From: Streptomyces hawaiiensis
Lineage (GTDB): Bacteria > Actinomycetota > Actinomycetes > Streptomycetales > Streptomycetaceae
DNA length: 64,000 nucleotides
NCBI RefSeq assembly: GCF_004803895.1
Contig: NZ_CP021978.1
Coordinates: 4,278,001-4,342,000 of the forward strand
Reading direction: 5' to 3'
Each line of letters opens with the position of its first letter. The stretch's first letter is position 1. The notes under the pieces were generated by a model that searched no databases, was not told the DNA's origin, and saw only the letters and a program-made list of their open reading frames with translations. Below, piece by piece: positions 40,692-49,540 of the stretch. The translations under genes were made by a program, and so were the position numbers.

Positions 40692-41161
40692 GGCGGACGC
40701 TCGGCCCGGCGGCCCTCGTCATAGCCGGAGCGCTGGCCCTGACGGGCTGCGGCGGCTCGGACTCCGGCGGTGAGAGCGACTCGGGGAAGGCGGAACTCTC
40801 CGTCGGCTCCGCGTACATGCCGCAGCCGGTGTCCGACGACATGGCGGCCGGCTTCCTCACCGTCACCAACAAGGGCGGTGCCGCCGACGAGCTGACCTCG
40901 GTCACCAGTGACATCGCCGGGCAGGTCACCGTGCACGAGACCGTCGACGGGGCGATGCGGGAGGTCAAGAGCCTGAAGATCCCCGCGGACGGCCGGCTGG
41001 AGCTGAAGAGCGGCGCCGACCACCTGATGTTCGAGCAGCTCAAGCGCAAGCCGAAGGAAGGCCAGACGGTCTCCGTCGAGCTGCGCTTCGCCCACTCCGC
41101 CCCCGTGAAGGTCGACATGCCGGTGAAGCCGGCGACCTACACCCCGAAGACCGGACACTGA
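40688..41161 (+). CDS. PCuAC-type periplasmic copper chaperone lipoprotein
   Basis: 157 residues, GTG start overlapping the sco stop. Lipobox LTGC near residue 20. The DUF461 cupredoxin-like domain shows the H-M-H-M ligands: VTVHETVDG, GAMREV, and GADHLMFEQLK. These chaperones bind Cu(I) outside the cell and pass it to Sco or directly to oxidase. In S. lividans the homologue was named ECuC. Translational coupling with sco fits joint action. Confidence 0.93.
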   Translation: MRRTLGPAALVIAGALALTGCGGSDSGGESDSGKAELSVGSAYMPQPVSDDMAAGFLTVTNKGGAADELTSVTSDIAGQVTVHETVDGAMREVKSLKIPADGRLELKSGADHLMFEQLKRKPKEGQTVSVELRFAHSAPVKVDMPVKPATYTPKTGH

Positions 41162-41174
41162 GGGAGGGACCACT

Positions 41175-43190
41175 GTGACGCAGACCATCGCCCCCCGCGT
41201 CCGGACACTGGTGCTGCTGCTCCTGGCCGCGGCCTGCGCACTCCTCGTGGGAGCCGGCCCGGCCTCCGCGCACGCCGCGGTGACGGGCAGCGACCCCGGG
41301 CAGGGGGCGGTGGTCGACAAGGCCCCGGCCCGGATCTCGCTCACCTTCTCCGAGCAGGTCGCGATGTCCGACGACTCGCTGCGCGTGCTCGACCCCGAGG
41401 GCAAGCGCGTCGACACGGGCAAGCCGGCCAACGTCAGCGGCACGACGTACGCCGTGCCGCTGCACCCGGGTCTGCCCGACGGCACGTACACGGTGGCCTA
41501 CCAGGTCGTCTCGGCGGACAGCCATCCCGTCGCCGGTGCCTACACCTTCTCCATCGGCGCCCCCTCCAAGACGTCCGTGTCGGTCTCCGGGCAGTCGGCC
41601 GACGACGGGGTGGTGGGCTGGCTGTACGGCTTCGGGCGGTACGTGTCGTACGCCGGGTTCATCGTGATGGCCGGTGGCGCCGCCTTCGTGCTCGCCTGCT
41701 GGCGGCGCGGTGCCGGAGTGCGGCCGGTGCAGCGGTTCGTCGTCTCGGGGTGGGTCGCGCTCACCGCGGCGACCCTCGCCCTGCTGCTTCTGCGCGGCTC
41801 CTTCACGGGCACCGGGAAGGTCGCCGACATCTTCGACCTGTCCCTGCTCGGGCAGGTGCTGCAGACCAAGACCGGCGCGGCCCTGGTGTCCCGGCTGCTG
41901 CTGCTCGCCGCGGCGGCGCTGTTCATCGCCGTGCTGTTCGGGGCATACGACAAGCGGGAAGACGCCCAGGAGAAGCGGGACCTGACCTTCGGGCTCTCGA
42001 TCGGCGGCGTCGTCGTGGCCGCCGGGCTCGCTGCGAGCTGGGCGATGTCCGAGCACGCCTCGGTCGGCCTCCAGGCGGGCTTCGCCATGCCGGTCGACGT
42101 GCTCCATCTGCTGGCCGTGGCCGCCTGGCTCGGCGGACTGGGTGCGCTGCTGGTCGCCCTGTACCGAGCGCCCGCCGAGACACCCGTCGACGCTCCGGCC
42201 GTTCGCCGCTTCTCCCAGGTCGCCTTCGGCAGCGTCCTCGCCCTGATCGCGACCGGGACGTACCAGTCCTGGCGCCAGCTCGGCTCCTGGTCGGCCTTCA
42301 CCGACACCCGCTACGGCCAGCTCCTCCTGGCCAAGATCGGCCTCGTCGTCGTCATGGTCGGCGTCGCGTGGATCTCGCGCCGGTGGACGGGGCGGCTGGC
42401 GCAGACGGTGCCGGCAGAGGCATCGGCGGTACGGCAGAAGGAGCGGGTCGGCGCGAGGGCGGACGCCGCCGGGGATACGGAGACCGCTACCGCCGGCAAC
42501 GGGAACGCCTCTGGCGAGGGCGAGGGCGACGACGACGGCGAGGGTGACGGCGACGGCGACAGTGGCCTCGACACCGGCACCGACGAGCAGCCCGGCGCCG
42601 AGCCCGCCGGCACCGAACGTGCCGCGCAGCTCGCCCGGCAGCAGGCCGCCCGGGACGCCGCACGGCAGAAGCGGGTGCGGGACGCGGACCCGAACCGCTT
42701 CGGGTTGCGGCGCTCCGTACTCGCCGAGGCCGGCATCGCGGTCGTCCTGCTCGCAGTCACCACCGTGCTGACGCAGACCGAGCCGGGACGCACCGAGCAG
42801 GAGGCCAAGGCAGCCACCTCGTCCTCCACCGCCGACGCGGGCGCGTCCGGGGCGCTGACCCTGAACATGCCGTTCGACACCGGCGGCGAGGACGGCAAGG
42901 GCATCGTCACCATCGACGTCGACCCCGCGCGCGTGGGCGACAACGAGATGCACGTGTACGTGGAGCGGCCCAACGGCCGGGCCTTCGACATCCCCGAGGT
43001 GAAGGTCGAGTTCACCCTGAAAGCCAAGGACATCGGGCCCCTGCCCGTCGTCCCCGACCACATCGCTACCGGACACTGGTCGGCGAACGGAGTGCAGATC
43101 CCCATGGCCGGCGACTGGCAGGTCGACGTGACCGTGCGGACCTCCGACATCGACGAGGTGACCGTCTCCAAGAACGCGCAGATCGGCTGA
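41175..43190 (+). CDS. CopC-CopD fusion copper protein with extra C-terminal domain
   Basis: 671 residues. A signal peptide is cleaved before HAAVTGSDPGQG, exposing the CopC copper-binding histidine. The CopC beta barrel (about 35-125) ends with the second ligand in VSADSHPVAGAY. Eight or nine membrane helices (about 150-420 and one near 515) form the CopD part. Between them an acidic linker rich in Gly/Asp/Glu (about 435-475) is unusual. A C-terminal extracytoplasmic domain (about 560-671, TLNMPFDTGGEDGKG...) resembles the FixH/YtkA fold. YcnJ-like proteins import copper. RBS GAGGGAGG precedes the GTG at 41175. Confidence 0.92.
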   Translation: MTQTIAPRVRTLVLLLLAAACALLVGAGPASAHAAVTGSDPGQGAVVDKAPARISLTFSEQVAMSDDSLRVLDPEGKRVDTGKPANVSGTTYAVPLHPGLPDGTYTVAYQVVSADSHPVAGAYTFSIGAPSKTSVSVSGQSADDGVVGWLYGFGRYVSYAGFIVMAGGAAFVLACWRRGAGVRPVQRFVVSGWVALTAATLALLLLRGSFTGTGKVADIFDLSLLGQVLQTKTGAALVSRLLLLAAAALFIAVLFGAYDKREDAQEKRDLTFGLSIGGVVVAAGLAASWAMSEHASVGLQAGFAMPVDVLHLLAVAAWLGGLGALLVALYRAPAETPVDAPAVRRFSQVAFGSVLALIATGTYQSWRQLGSWSAFTDTRYGQLLLAKIGLVVVMVGVAWISRRWTGRLAQTVPAEASAVRQKERVGARADAAGDTETATAGNGNASGEGEGDDDGEGDGDGDSGLDTGTDEQPGAEPAGTERAAQLARQQAARDAARQKRVRDADPNRFGLRRSVLAEAGIAVVLLAVTTVLTQTEPGRTEQEAKAATSSSTADAGASGALTLNMPFDTGGEDGKGIVTIDVDPARVGDNEMHVYVERPNGRAFDIPEVKVEFTLKAKDIGPLPVVPDHIATGHWSANGVQIPMAGDWQVDVTVRTSDIDEVTVSKNAQIG

Positions 43191-43196
43191 ACGACC

Positions 43197-44486
43197 ATGC
43201 CTGAGAAGTCCCTCCCGAAGGCCCGCACCCCTGAGGCCACCACCCTGGAGAGCGAAGCGGCCTCCGCCCACGAGGGCATCTCACGACGGCGGCTGCTCGG
43301 CACCGCCGGTGCCACCGGGCTCGTCCTGGGCACGGCGGGCGCCGCCGTGGGCTACGCCGCCGCCCCCTCCGAAGCGGCCACACCGCTCACCTCGCTCGGT
43401 ACGGACCGGGCGATGTTTCACGGGAAACATCAGCCCGGCATCACCGACGGCCTCCAGGCACGCGGCCACGTCGTCGCCTTCGACCTGGCGGCGGGCGCCG
43501 GGCGCAAGGAGGCCGCCGCCCTGCTCCGCCGCTGGTCGGAGACGGCCCGGCGGCTGATGGCAGGCGAGCCGAGCACCCACGACGACACCGACGTGGCCCG
43601 CGACGCCGGCCCCTCGTCGCTGACGATCACCTTCGGCTTCGGCCACAGCTTCTTCGCCAGGACGGGCCTGGCGAAGCAGCGTCCGGTCGCCTTGGACCCG
43701 CTGCCCGAGTTCTCCTCCGACCACCTCGACAAGAACCGCAGCAACGGCGACCTGTGGGTGCAGATCGGCGCCAACGACGCCCTGGTCGCCTTCCACGCCC
43801 TGCGCGCGATCCAGAGGGACGCGGGCCGGGCCGCCAAGGTGCGGTGGCAGATGAACGGCTTCAACCGCTCACCGGGCGCCACCTCCCACCCCATGACGGC
43901 CCGCAACCTGATGGGCCAGATCGACGGCACCCGCAATCCGAAACCGAGCGAGGCCGACTTCGACCAGCGCATCTTCGTCCCCGAGAAGGGCGAACCGGCC
44001 TGGATGGCGAACGGCTCCTACGCCGTCGTACGCCGCATCCGCATGCTCCTCGACGACTGGGAGAACCTCTCCGTCAGGGCACAGGAGGACGTGATCGGGC
44101 GCCGCAAGTCCGACGGGGCGGCGCTGTCCGGGGGCACCGAGACGACCGCAATGGATCTGGAGAAGACGGACGCCAAGGGCAACCTGGTCGTCCCGATCAA
44201 CGCCCACGCCCGCATCACACGGCCCGACCAGAACGGCGGCGCGGCGATGCTCCGCCGCCCCTTCTCCTTCCACGACGGCATCGACACCGACGGGGTGCCC
44301 GACGCGGGCCTGCTCTTCATCTGCTGGCAGGCCGATCCCCTGCGCGGCTTCGTGCCGGTGCAGCGCAAACTGGACCGCGGTGACGCCCTGTCGCAGTTCA
44401 TCCGGCACGAGTCGAGCGGGCTGTTCGCGGTGCCGGGCGGGGCCGCGGAGGGCGAGTACGTGGGGCAGAGGTTGCTGGAGGGGTGA
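43197..44486 (+). CDS. dtpA: Dye-decolourising (Dyp) heme peroxidase, Tat-exported, DtpA/EfeB type
   Basis: 429 residues. A twin-arginine signal (ISRRRLLGTAGATG, cleavage after AAA near residue 60) directs export. The Dyp motif GQIDGTRNPK carries the catalytic Asp; the proximal heme His is in INAHARITRP, and a distal Arg is likely in the RHES or NHARIT segment. In S. lividans the corresponding DtpA works with this copper pathway to mature the radical copper oxidase GlxA during morphogenesis. Gene start is 6 nt after the copCD stop. A degenerate parS (43414-43429) lies inside the coding sequence. Confidence 0.9.
   Translation: MPEKSLPKARTPEATTLESEAASAHEGISRRRLLGTAGATGLVLGTAGAAVGYAAAPSEAATPLTSLGTDRAMFHGKHQPGITDGLQARGHVVAFDLAAGAGRKEAAALLRRWSETARRLMAGEPSTHDDTDVARDAGPSSLTITFGFGHSFFARTGLAKQRPVALDPLPEFSSDHLDKNRSNGDLWVQIGANDALVAFHALRAIQRDAGRAAKVRWQMNGFNRSPGATSHPMTARNLMGQIDGTRNPKPSEADFDQRIFVPEKGEPAWMANGSYAVVRRIRMLLDDWENLSVRAQEDVIGRRKSDGAALSGGTETTAMDLEKTDAKGNLVVPINAHARITRPDQNGGAAMLRRPFSFHDGIDTDGVPDAGLLFICWQADPLRGFVPVQRKLDRGDALSQFIRHESSGLFAVPGGAAEGEYVGQRLLEG
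43414..43429. promoter_or_regulatory. parS: Degenerate parS site inside the dtpA coding sequence
   Basis: TGTTTCACGGGAAACA, one mismatch to the palindromic consensus (T to G at the centre). It encodes part of MFHGKHQPG in the peroxidase gene. Whether ParB binds is uncertain. Confidence 0.55.
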
Positions 44487-44548
44487 GAGTTCATCCCTGT
44501 GCGGGCTTGTGGGGGATGGTGCTTCCGCGGGCCCATTAGGGTGAGGTC

Positions 44549-45481
44549 ATGCCAGCGAGCTATGCGTATCTCGGCCCCGAGGGCACCTTCACCGAAGTCG
44601 CCCTACGCACGCTTCCCGAGGCCGCCACCCGAGAGCTGATCCCGTACGTGTCCGTCCAGTCCGCGCTCGACGCGGTACGCGTCGGCGAGGCCGAGGCCGC
44701 CTTCGTGCCGATCGAGAACTCGGTCGAGGGCGGCATCACCACCACTCTCGACGAGCTGGTCGCCGGCGCCCCGCTGATGATCTATCGCGAGGTGCTGCTG
44801 TCGATCACCTTCGCGCTGCTGGTCCGCCCGGGCACGAAGCTGTCGGACATCAAGACCGTCTCCGCCCACCCGGCCGCGCAGCCGCAGGTGCGCAACTGGC
44901 TGAAGAAGCACCTCCCGGACGCGCACTGGGAGTCGGCCGCCTCGAACGCGGACGCCGCCCGGCTGGTCCAAGAGGGCCAGTACGACGCCGCCTTCGCGGG
45001 TGAGTTCGCGGCCGCCCGCTACGGCCTGGAGGCCCTGGAGACCGGGATCCACGACGCGGAGAACGCCCAGACCCGGTTCGTGCTGGTCGGCCGGCCCGCC
45101 CGGCCCGCGGCGCCGACCGGTGCGGACAAGACCTCGGTCGTGCTGTGGCAGCGCGACGACCACCCCGGCGGCCTGCGCGACCTGCTGGGTGAGTTCGCCA
45201 CCCGCGGCATCAACCTGATGCTGCTCCAGTCCCGGCCCACCGGCGCGGGCATCGGCAACTACTGCTTCTGCATCGACGCCGAGGGCCACATCTCCGACCG
45301 CCGGGTGGCCGAGGCGCTGATGGGCTTGAAGCGGATCTGCCTTCAGGTGCGCTACCTCGGCTCCTACCCACGCGCGGACATGCGGCCGGGGGATGTGCGG
45401 TCGCCGCGACCGGGGACCTCCGACGACGAGTTCGTGTCGGCGGCCGACTGGGTCGCGCGGTGCCAGGACGGCCGCTTCTAG
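44549..45481 (+). CDS. pheA: Prephenate dehydratase
   Basis: 310 residues. Catalytic domain about 1-185: YLGPEGTFTEVAL at the start, PIENSVEGGITTTLDEL, and the active-site Thr in the AQTRFVLVG motif. An ACT regulatory domain (about 195-270) has the LQSRPTGAGIGNYCFCID segment that binds phenylalanine. The enzyme makes phenylpyruvate from prephenate, the committed step to phenylalanine, and is feedback-inhibited by the product. The monofunctional form is normal for actinobacteria. The C-terminal 40 residues are a variable tail. Confidence 0.96.
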   Translation: MPASYAYLGPEGTFTEVALRTLPEAATRELIPYVSVQSALDAVRVGEAEAAFVPIENSVEGGITTTLDELVAGAPLMIYREVLLSITFALLVRPGTKLSDIKTVSAHPAAQPQVRNWLKKHLPDAHWESAASNADAARLVQEGQYDAAFAGEFAAARYGLEALETGIHDAENAQTRFVLVGRPARPAAPTGADKTSVVLWQRDDHPGGLRDLLGEFATRGINLMLLQSRPTGAGIGNYCFCIDAEGHISDRRVAEALMGLKRICLQVRYLGSYPRADMRPGDVRSPRPGTSDDEFVSAADWVARCQDGRF

Positions 45482-46000
45482 GCCGGTCGTACCTGCTGAT
45501 TGTCGTTATCCACAGAAGTTATCCACAGGTCCGCTTCTCGACCTGGGGACAAGTCGACAACGAACCGTGAGTCGGTCGACAAATCGCCCTACAGGCCCCT
45601 GATGCGTCCATCGACGGGCAGGTCACCCTTCGTCCACTGTTCTCCCTTGCGTAACTCTTCGGGGTGACCTCTTTCCACTCGAAAGTGAGGGTAAAGCGGG
45701 TTTGCGCGGGGAATTCTGGGGGGTGTCCGGGCCTTGGGAAGTGATCAATTCCGAAGTCCACAGATCTTCCACACAGCCTGTGGATAACTTTCCGAGGAGC
45801 GTGGATCCCTGTGGACAACCGAAGCCCAATTCCCGCTTCCCACAAGGGATTCACGTCAATGCGACGCCCTTCGGATGCCTCGCGACGGGGACGGCGGGCC
45901 GTTTTATTGACACGGCACGTAATTCGCCCATAACGGTACGTATGGTGCGCCGACCATAGTGAGTCGTGGGCGGTCACCCCGCACCGGTAGCCTGGAGCAC
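45482..46000. other. Intergenic region with a cluster of DnaA boxes
   Basis: 519 nt between pheA and serS with no gene. Boxes: TTATCCACA at 45506-45514 and 45519-45527 (same strand, 13 nt apart); TGTGGATAA at 45779-45787 and TGTGGACAA at 45810-45818 (opposite orientation); near matches AAGTCCACA 45754-45762 and TCTTCCACA 45766-45774. The stretch is AT-richer than its surroundings. There is no dnaA or dnaN here, so this is not oriC; it may titrate DnaA or regulate initiation. Confidence 0.75.
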
Positions 46001-47278
46001 GTGATTGACCTTCGTCTGCTCCGTGAGGACCCCGACCGTGTGCGCGCGTCGCAGCGCGCCCGTGGAGAGGACGTCGCGCTCGTCGACGCCCTCCTGTCTG
46101 CCGACGAGCGGCGCAGGTCGTCCGGCGTCCGCTTCGACGAGCTGCGCGCCGAGCAGAAGGCGCTCGGCAAGCTCATCCCCAAGGCGGCCGGCGACGAGAA
46201 GGCCGAACTGCTGAAGAAGGCGGGCCAGCTCGCCGCAGACGTCAAGGCGGCCGACGCGGACCGCGACGCGGCCGCGACCGAGACCCAGGAGCTGCTCCAG
46301 AGGCTCGGCAACCTCGTCCACCCCGACGTGCCCGTGGGCGGCGAGGAGGACTTCGTCACGCTCGAGACGCACGGCACGATCCGCGACTTCGCCGCCGAGG
46401 GCTTCGAGCCCAAGGACCACCTGGCGCTCGGCCAGATCCTCGGCGCGATCGACGTCGAGCGGGGCGCCAAGGTCTCCGGCTCGCGCTTCTACTTCCTGAC
46501 GGGCGTGGGCGCCCTCCTGGAACTCGCCCTGGTGAACGCGGCGATCGCGCAGGCCACCGCGGCCGGCTTCACCCCGATGCTGACCCCGGCGCTGGTCCGC
46601 CCCCAGTCCATGGCGGGCACGGGCTTCCTCGGCCAGGCCGCGCAGGACGTCTACCACCTCGCCGACGACGACCTCTACCTGGTCGGCACGTCCGAGGTGC
46701 CGCTCGCGGCGTACCACATGGACGAGATCCTCGACGCCGACCGCCTCCCCCTGCGCTACGCGGGCTTCTCGCCCTGCTTCCGCCGCGAGGCCGGCTCGCA
46801 CGGCAAGGACACCCGGGGCATCTTCCGCGTGCACCAGTTCGACAAGGTCGAGATGTTCTCCTACGTCGCTCCCGAGGACTCGCAGGCCGAGCACCAGCGC
46901 CTGCTGGAGTGGGAGAAGCAGTGGCTGACCTCGCTGGAGCTGCCGTACCGCGTGATCGACGTGGCGAGCGCCGACCTGGGCGCCTCGGCCTCCCGCAAGT
47001 TCGACTGCGAGGCCTGGATCCCGACGCAGGGCAAGTACCGCGAGCTGACCTCGACCTCGGACTGCACCGAGTTCCAGTCCCGCCGCCTGTCGATCCGCGT
47101 CCGTGAGGGCAAGCAGGTCCGCCCGCTGGCCACGCTCAACGGCACGCTGTGCGCCGTACCGCGCACCATCGTGGCGATCCTGGAGAACCACCAGCAGGCC
47201 GACGGTTCGGTGCGCGTGCCCGAGGTGCTGCGTCCGTACCTGGGCGGCCGGGAGGTCCTGGAGCCGGTGGCCAAGTGA
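46001..47278 (+). CDS. serS: Seryl-tRNA synthetase
   Basis: 425 residues. The N-terminal coiled-coil arm (about 25-110, RRSSGVRFDELRAEQKALGKLIPKAAGDEKAEL) reaches the long variable arm of tRNA-Ser. The class II catalytic domain shows motif 1 (AGFTPMLTPALVRPQSM), motif 2 (CFRREAGSHGKDTRGIFRVHQFDKVEMF) and motif 3 (LNGTLCAVPRTIVAILENHQ). The serine pocket TSEVPLAAYH is present. GTG 46001 lies 5-6 nt after GGAG. Overlaps the next gene by GTGA. Three tRNA-Ser genes are in the same window. Confidence 0.97.
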   Translation: MIDLRLLREDPDRVRASQRARGEDVALVDALLSADERRRSSGVRFDELRAEQKALGKLIPKAAGDEKAELLKKAGQLAADVKAADADRDAAATETQELLQRLGNLVHPDVPVGGEEDFVTLETHGTIRDFAAEGFEPKDHLALGQILGAIDVERGAKVSGSRFYFLTGVGALLELALVNAAIAQATAAGFTPMLTPALVRPQSMAGTGFLGQAAQDVYHLADDDLYLVGTSEVPLAAYHMDEILDADRLPLRYAGFSPCFRREAGSHGKDTRGIFRVHQFDKVEMFSYVAPEDSQAEHQRLLEWEKQWLTSLELPYRVIDVASADLGASASRKFDCEAWIPTQGKYRELTSTSDCTEFQSRRLSIRVREGKQVRPLATLNGTLCAVPRTIVAILENHQQADGSVRVPEVLRPYLGGREVLEPVAK

Positions 47279-48093
47279 GCGACACGGCTTCCCCGGGCGG
47301 CTTCCCGTACCGTCTCGTCGCCACCGATCTCGACGGGACGCTGCTGCGCTCCGACGAGACGGTGTCGCCGCGCACCCGTGACGCCCTCGCCGCGGCCACC
47401 GCGAGGGGCGCCGCGCACATCGTCGTCACCGGCCGCGCGGTCCCGTGGACCCGGCACATCCTCGACGACCTCGGCTACCAGGGCCTGGCCGTCTGCGGCC
47501 AGGGCGCCCAGGTCTACGACGCCGGCGCGCACCGCCTGCTGACGTCGGTGACGCTGGACCGGCAGCTGGCCGGGGTGGCGCTGGCGAAGATCGAGGCGGA
47601 GGTCGGCCCGCTGTACCTCGCGGCGAGCCGCGACGGCCTGGACGGCGAGGTGCTGGTGGGACCGGGCTACGCGGTCCAAGGCACCCTGCCCGCCACGCCC
47701 TTCACGGACGCGTCGGACCTGTGGACCGCGCCCCTGAACAAGCTGTACATCCAGCACCCGACGCTGACCGACGACGAGCTCTGCGAGGCCGCGACGCGCA
47801 CCGCCGGCGGTTTCGTCACCGTCACGATGGCGGGCGAGGGCATCGTCGAGCTCCTCCCCCTGGGCCTGTCCAAGGCGACCGGGCTGTCCCTGGCGGCCCG
47901 CCGGCTCGGGATGAAGGCGGCCGACACGATCGCCTTCGGCGACATGCCCAACGACATACCGATGTTCGCCTGGGCCTCCTACGGCGTCGCCATGGCGGAC
48001 GCCCACGAGGAACTGAAGGCCGTGGCCGACGAGGTGACGTCCTCCCACGACGAGGACGGCATCGCGGTCGTGCTGGAGCGGTTGCTGGGCTGA
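47275..48093 (+). CDS. HAD-superfamily phosphatase, Cof type
   Basis: 272 residues. HAD motif I is ATDLDGTLLRSDE, motif II VVTGR, motif III with a Lys in GLSKATGL, motif IV GDMPNDIPMF. A C2-type cap is present, as in sugar-phosphate and flavin-phosphate phosphatases. Translationally coupled to serS by a GTGA overlap, though no functional link to translation is known. A related gene with the same architecture is at 56097. Confidence 0.92.
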   Translation: MSDTASPGGFPYRLVATDLDGTLLRSDETVSPRTRDALAAATARGAAHIVVTGRAVPWTRHILDDLGYQGLAVCGQGAQVYDAGAHRLLTSVTLDRQLAGVALAKIEAEVGPLYLAASRDGLDGEVLVGPGYAVQGTLPATPFTDASDLWTAPLNKLYIQHPTLTDDELCEAATRTAGGFVTVTMAGEGIVELLPLGLSKATGLSLAARRLGMKAADTIAFGDMPNDIPMFAWASYGVAMADAHEELKAVADEVTSSHDEDGIAVVLERLLG

Positions 48094-48129
48094 ACATCGG
48101 GCTGTCGCCCGGTGCTCGGTGGTGCTCGG

Positions 48130-48217
<88 letters not shown>

Positions 48218-48500
48218 GGGTGGGCGGCCCACGCGATGTGCGACTCGCGTGCTCGAAGCGGCCGCCCCGGGCAGCTCCCCGTGTGGGGCGGGTTCTACGG
48301 AGGTGTAGCGACTACTCCGGATCCCGCCGCGGGCTGCCCTGAAGGGAGCTGGACGTACTGCCGTGCATGGGCATCGTCCCGCTCCTCTCCCCGTTCGTGG
48401 CGCCGGATCGATGAGTCCGGCGTCGATGACAACCACTCTGCCTGCCGGGCGAATTGGACGCCACTGAATAAATCGGCGGTGGGATCGGAGCGGTGACCGG

Positions 48501-48710
48501 CTAGCGTCTGCGCCACCTGCGCCTGCGGGCCTTGCTGAAGAACCAGCCCGCGGGCGGTTCGTCGGAGCGCCAGGGCTGCGGCTCCGGCTCCTCGCGCTGC
48601 CATTGGGCAGCGAGCATCCGGGCACGGGCGGACGGCTCGGAGGTCCCGGCGGAGCGTATGAAGTCCTCGTCCAGTACGACCTCGTCGAAGTCGTCCTTCT
48701 CGCCCGCCAT
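48501..48710 (-). CDS. Small acidic/basic conserved hypothetical protein
   Basis: 69 residues. An acidic first half (GEKDDFDEVVLDEDFIRSAGT) is followed by an amphipathic helix (ARARMLAAQWQREE), a PWRSDEPPAGWFF segment, and a strongly basic end (SKARRRRWRRR). The polarised charge suggests interaction with nucleic acid or an acidic protein surface. It has no neighbour on the same strand close enough for an operon. No known domain. Confidence 0.72.
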   Translation of the reverse strand: MAGEKDDFDEVVLDEDFIRSAGTSEPSARARMLAAQWQREEPEPQPWRSDEPPAGWFFSKARRRRWRRR

Positions 48711-48811
48711 TCCCGCCCTCCCAGCCGTCCAACTCCCGTTGTGGTACCCCTACATCCCGTTCGCCCAGTGTGCCCGGACAGAGGTGAAGCCTGCGTCAAG
48801 GCCGGGGCACG

Positions 48812-49531
48812 TCACTCCTCGCCGGCGAGTGTCAGGGAGCGCAGCTTCTGTCCGGCGTACCAGGTGGCCAGCACCGTGACGGCCACCAGCAGCACCGTCG
48901 CCGTGGTGAGGCCCACGTCGGAGGAGACCAGGTCCCCGCCGGACACCTTCTGGGCCACCGCCAGCGACCACTGCTGGACGCTCAGCGTGCGCGCACCCGG
49001 CACCAGGGAGCCGAACAGGGCCTCCCAGACCAGCGCGTAGACGAGCCCGAACACCACCGCGTGCCGGGAGACCGTGCCGAGCAGCAGGAACAGTGCCGCG
49101 TACGCGATCGAGGCGACCAGGGCGGCCACCGTGTAGGCGACGGCGACCTGCTGGCCGTTGCCGTTCAGGATGAAGCCGGCGATGAGCGTCGGCACCGCGG
49201 AGAACACCATGGTCACCGCGATGGCGACGATCAGCTTGGTGAAGATGATCGTGGGCCGCTTGATCGGCTTGGACAGCAGGTACACCACCGAGCCGTCGTC
49301 GATCTCCGGCCCGATCGCGCCGGTTCCCGCGATGACGCCGATGATCGGCACCATCGTGGCCAGGGCGAGGCCGCCCAGCAGGTCGGACGCCGTCTGGTCG
49401 TCCGCCCCGGCCAGGCCGCGCACCGCCACGGCGATCACGATCAGCAGCAGGGGCAGAGCGCCCAGGATGAGGGCCCGGCGACGGCCGAGCAGAGCCCGGT
49501 AAGTGAGCCGGGCGACTGTGGGGTCGTACAT
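48812..49531 (-). CDS. ABC-2 type transporter permease
   Basis: 239 residues with six membrane helices (for example LILGALPLLLIVIAVAVRGLAG, TMVPIIGVIAGTGAIG, LFLLLGTVSRHAVVFGLVYALVW). The segment IDDGSVVYLLSKPIKRPTIIFTKLI is typical of ABC-2 membrane subunits. It pairs with the ATPase at 49541, whose stop is 9 nt upstream. Last gene of a four-gene exporter operon; substrate unknown. Confidence 0.9.
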   Translation of the reverse strand: MYDPTVARLTYRALLGRRRALILGALPLLLIVIAVAVRGLAGADDQTASDLLGGLALATMVPIIGVIAGTGAIGPEIDDGSVVYLLSKPIKRPTIIFTKLIVAIAVTMVFSAVPTLIAGFILNGNGQQVAVAYTVAALVASIAYAALFLLLGTVSRHAVVFGLVYALVWEALFGSLVPGARTLSVQQWSLAVAQKVSGGDLVSSDVGLTTATVLLVAVTVLATWYAGQKLRSLTLAGEE

Positions 49532-49540
49532 CAGGGCCTC

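Noticed and set aside
45482..46000. Chromosomal origin oriC
   Set aside because: Boxes are too few and there is no dnaA or dnaN flanking; more likely an accessory DnaA cluster.
48236..48496. Plus-strand 86-codon frame between the second tRNA-Ser(GCT) and the 48501 gene
   Set aside because: Poor third-position GC and no start context or homology.
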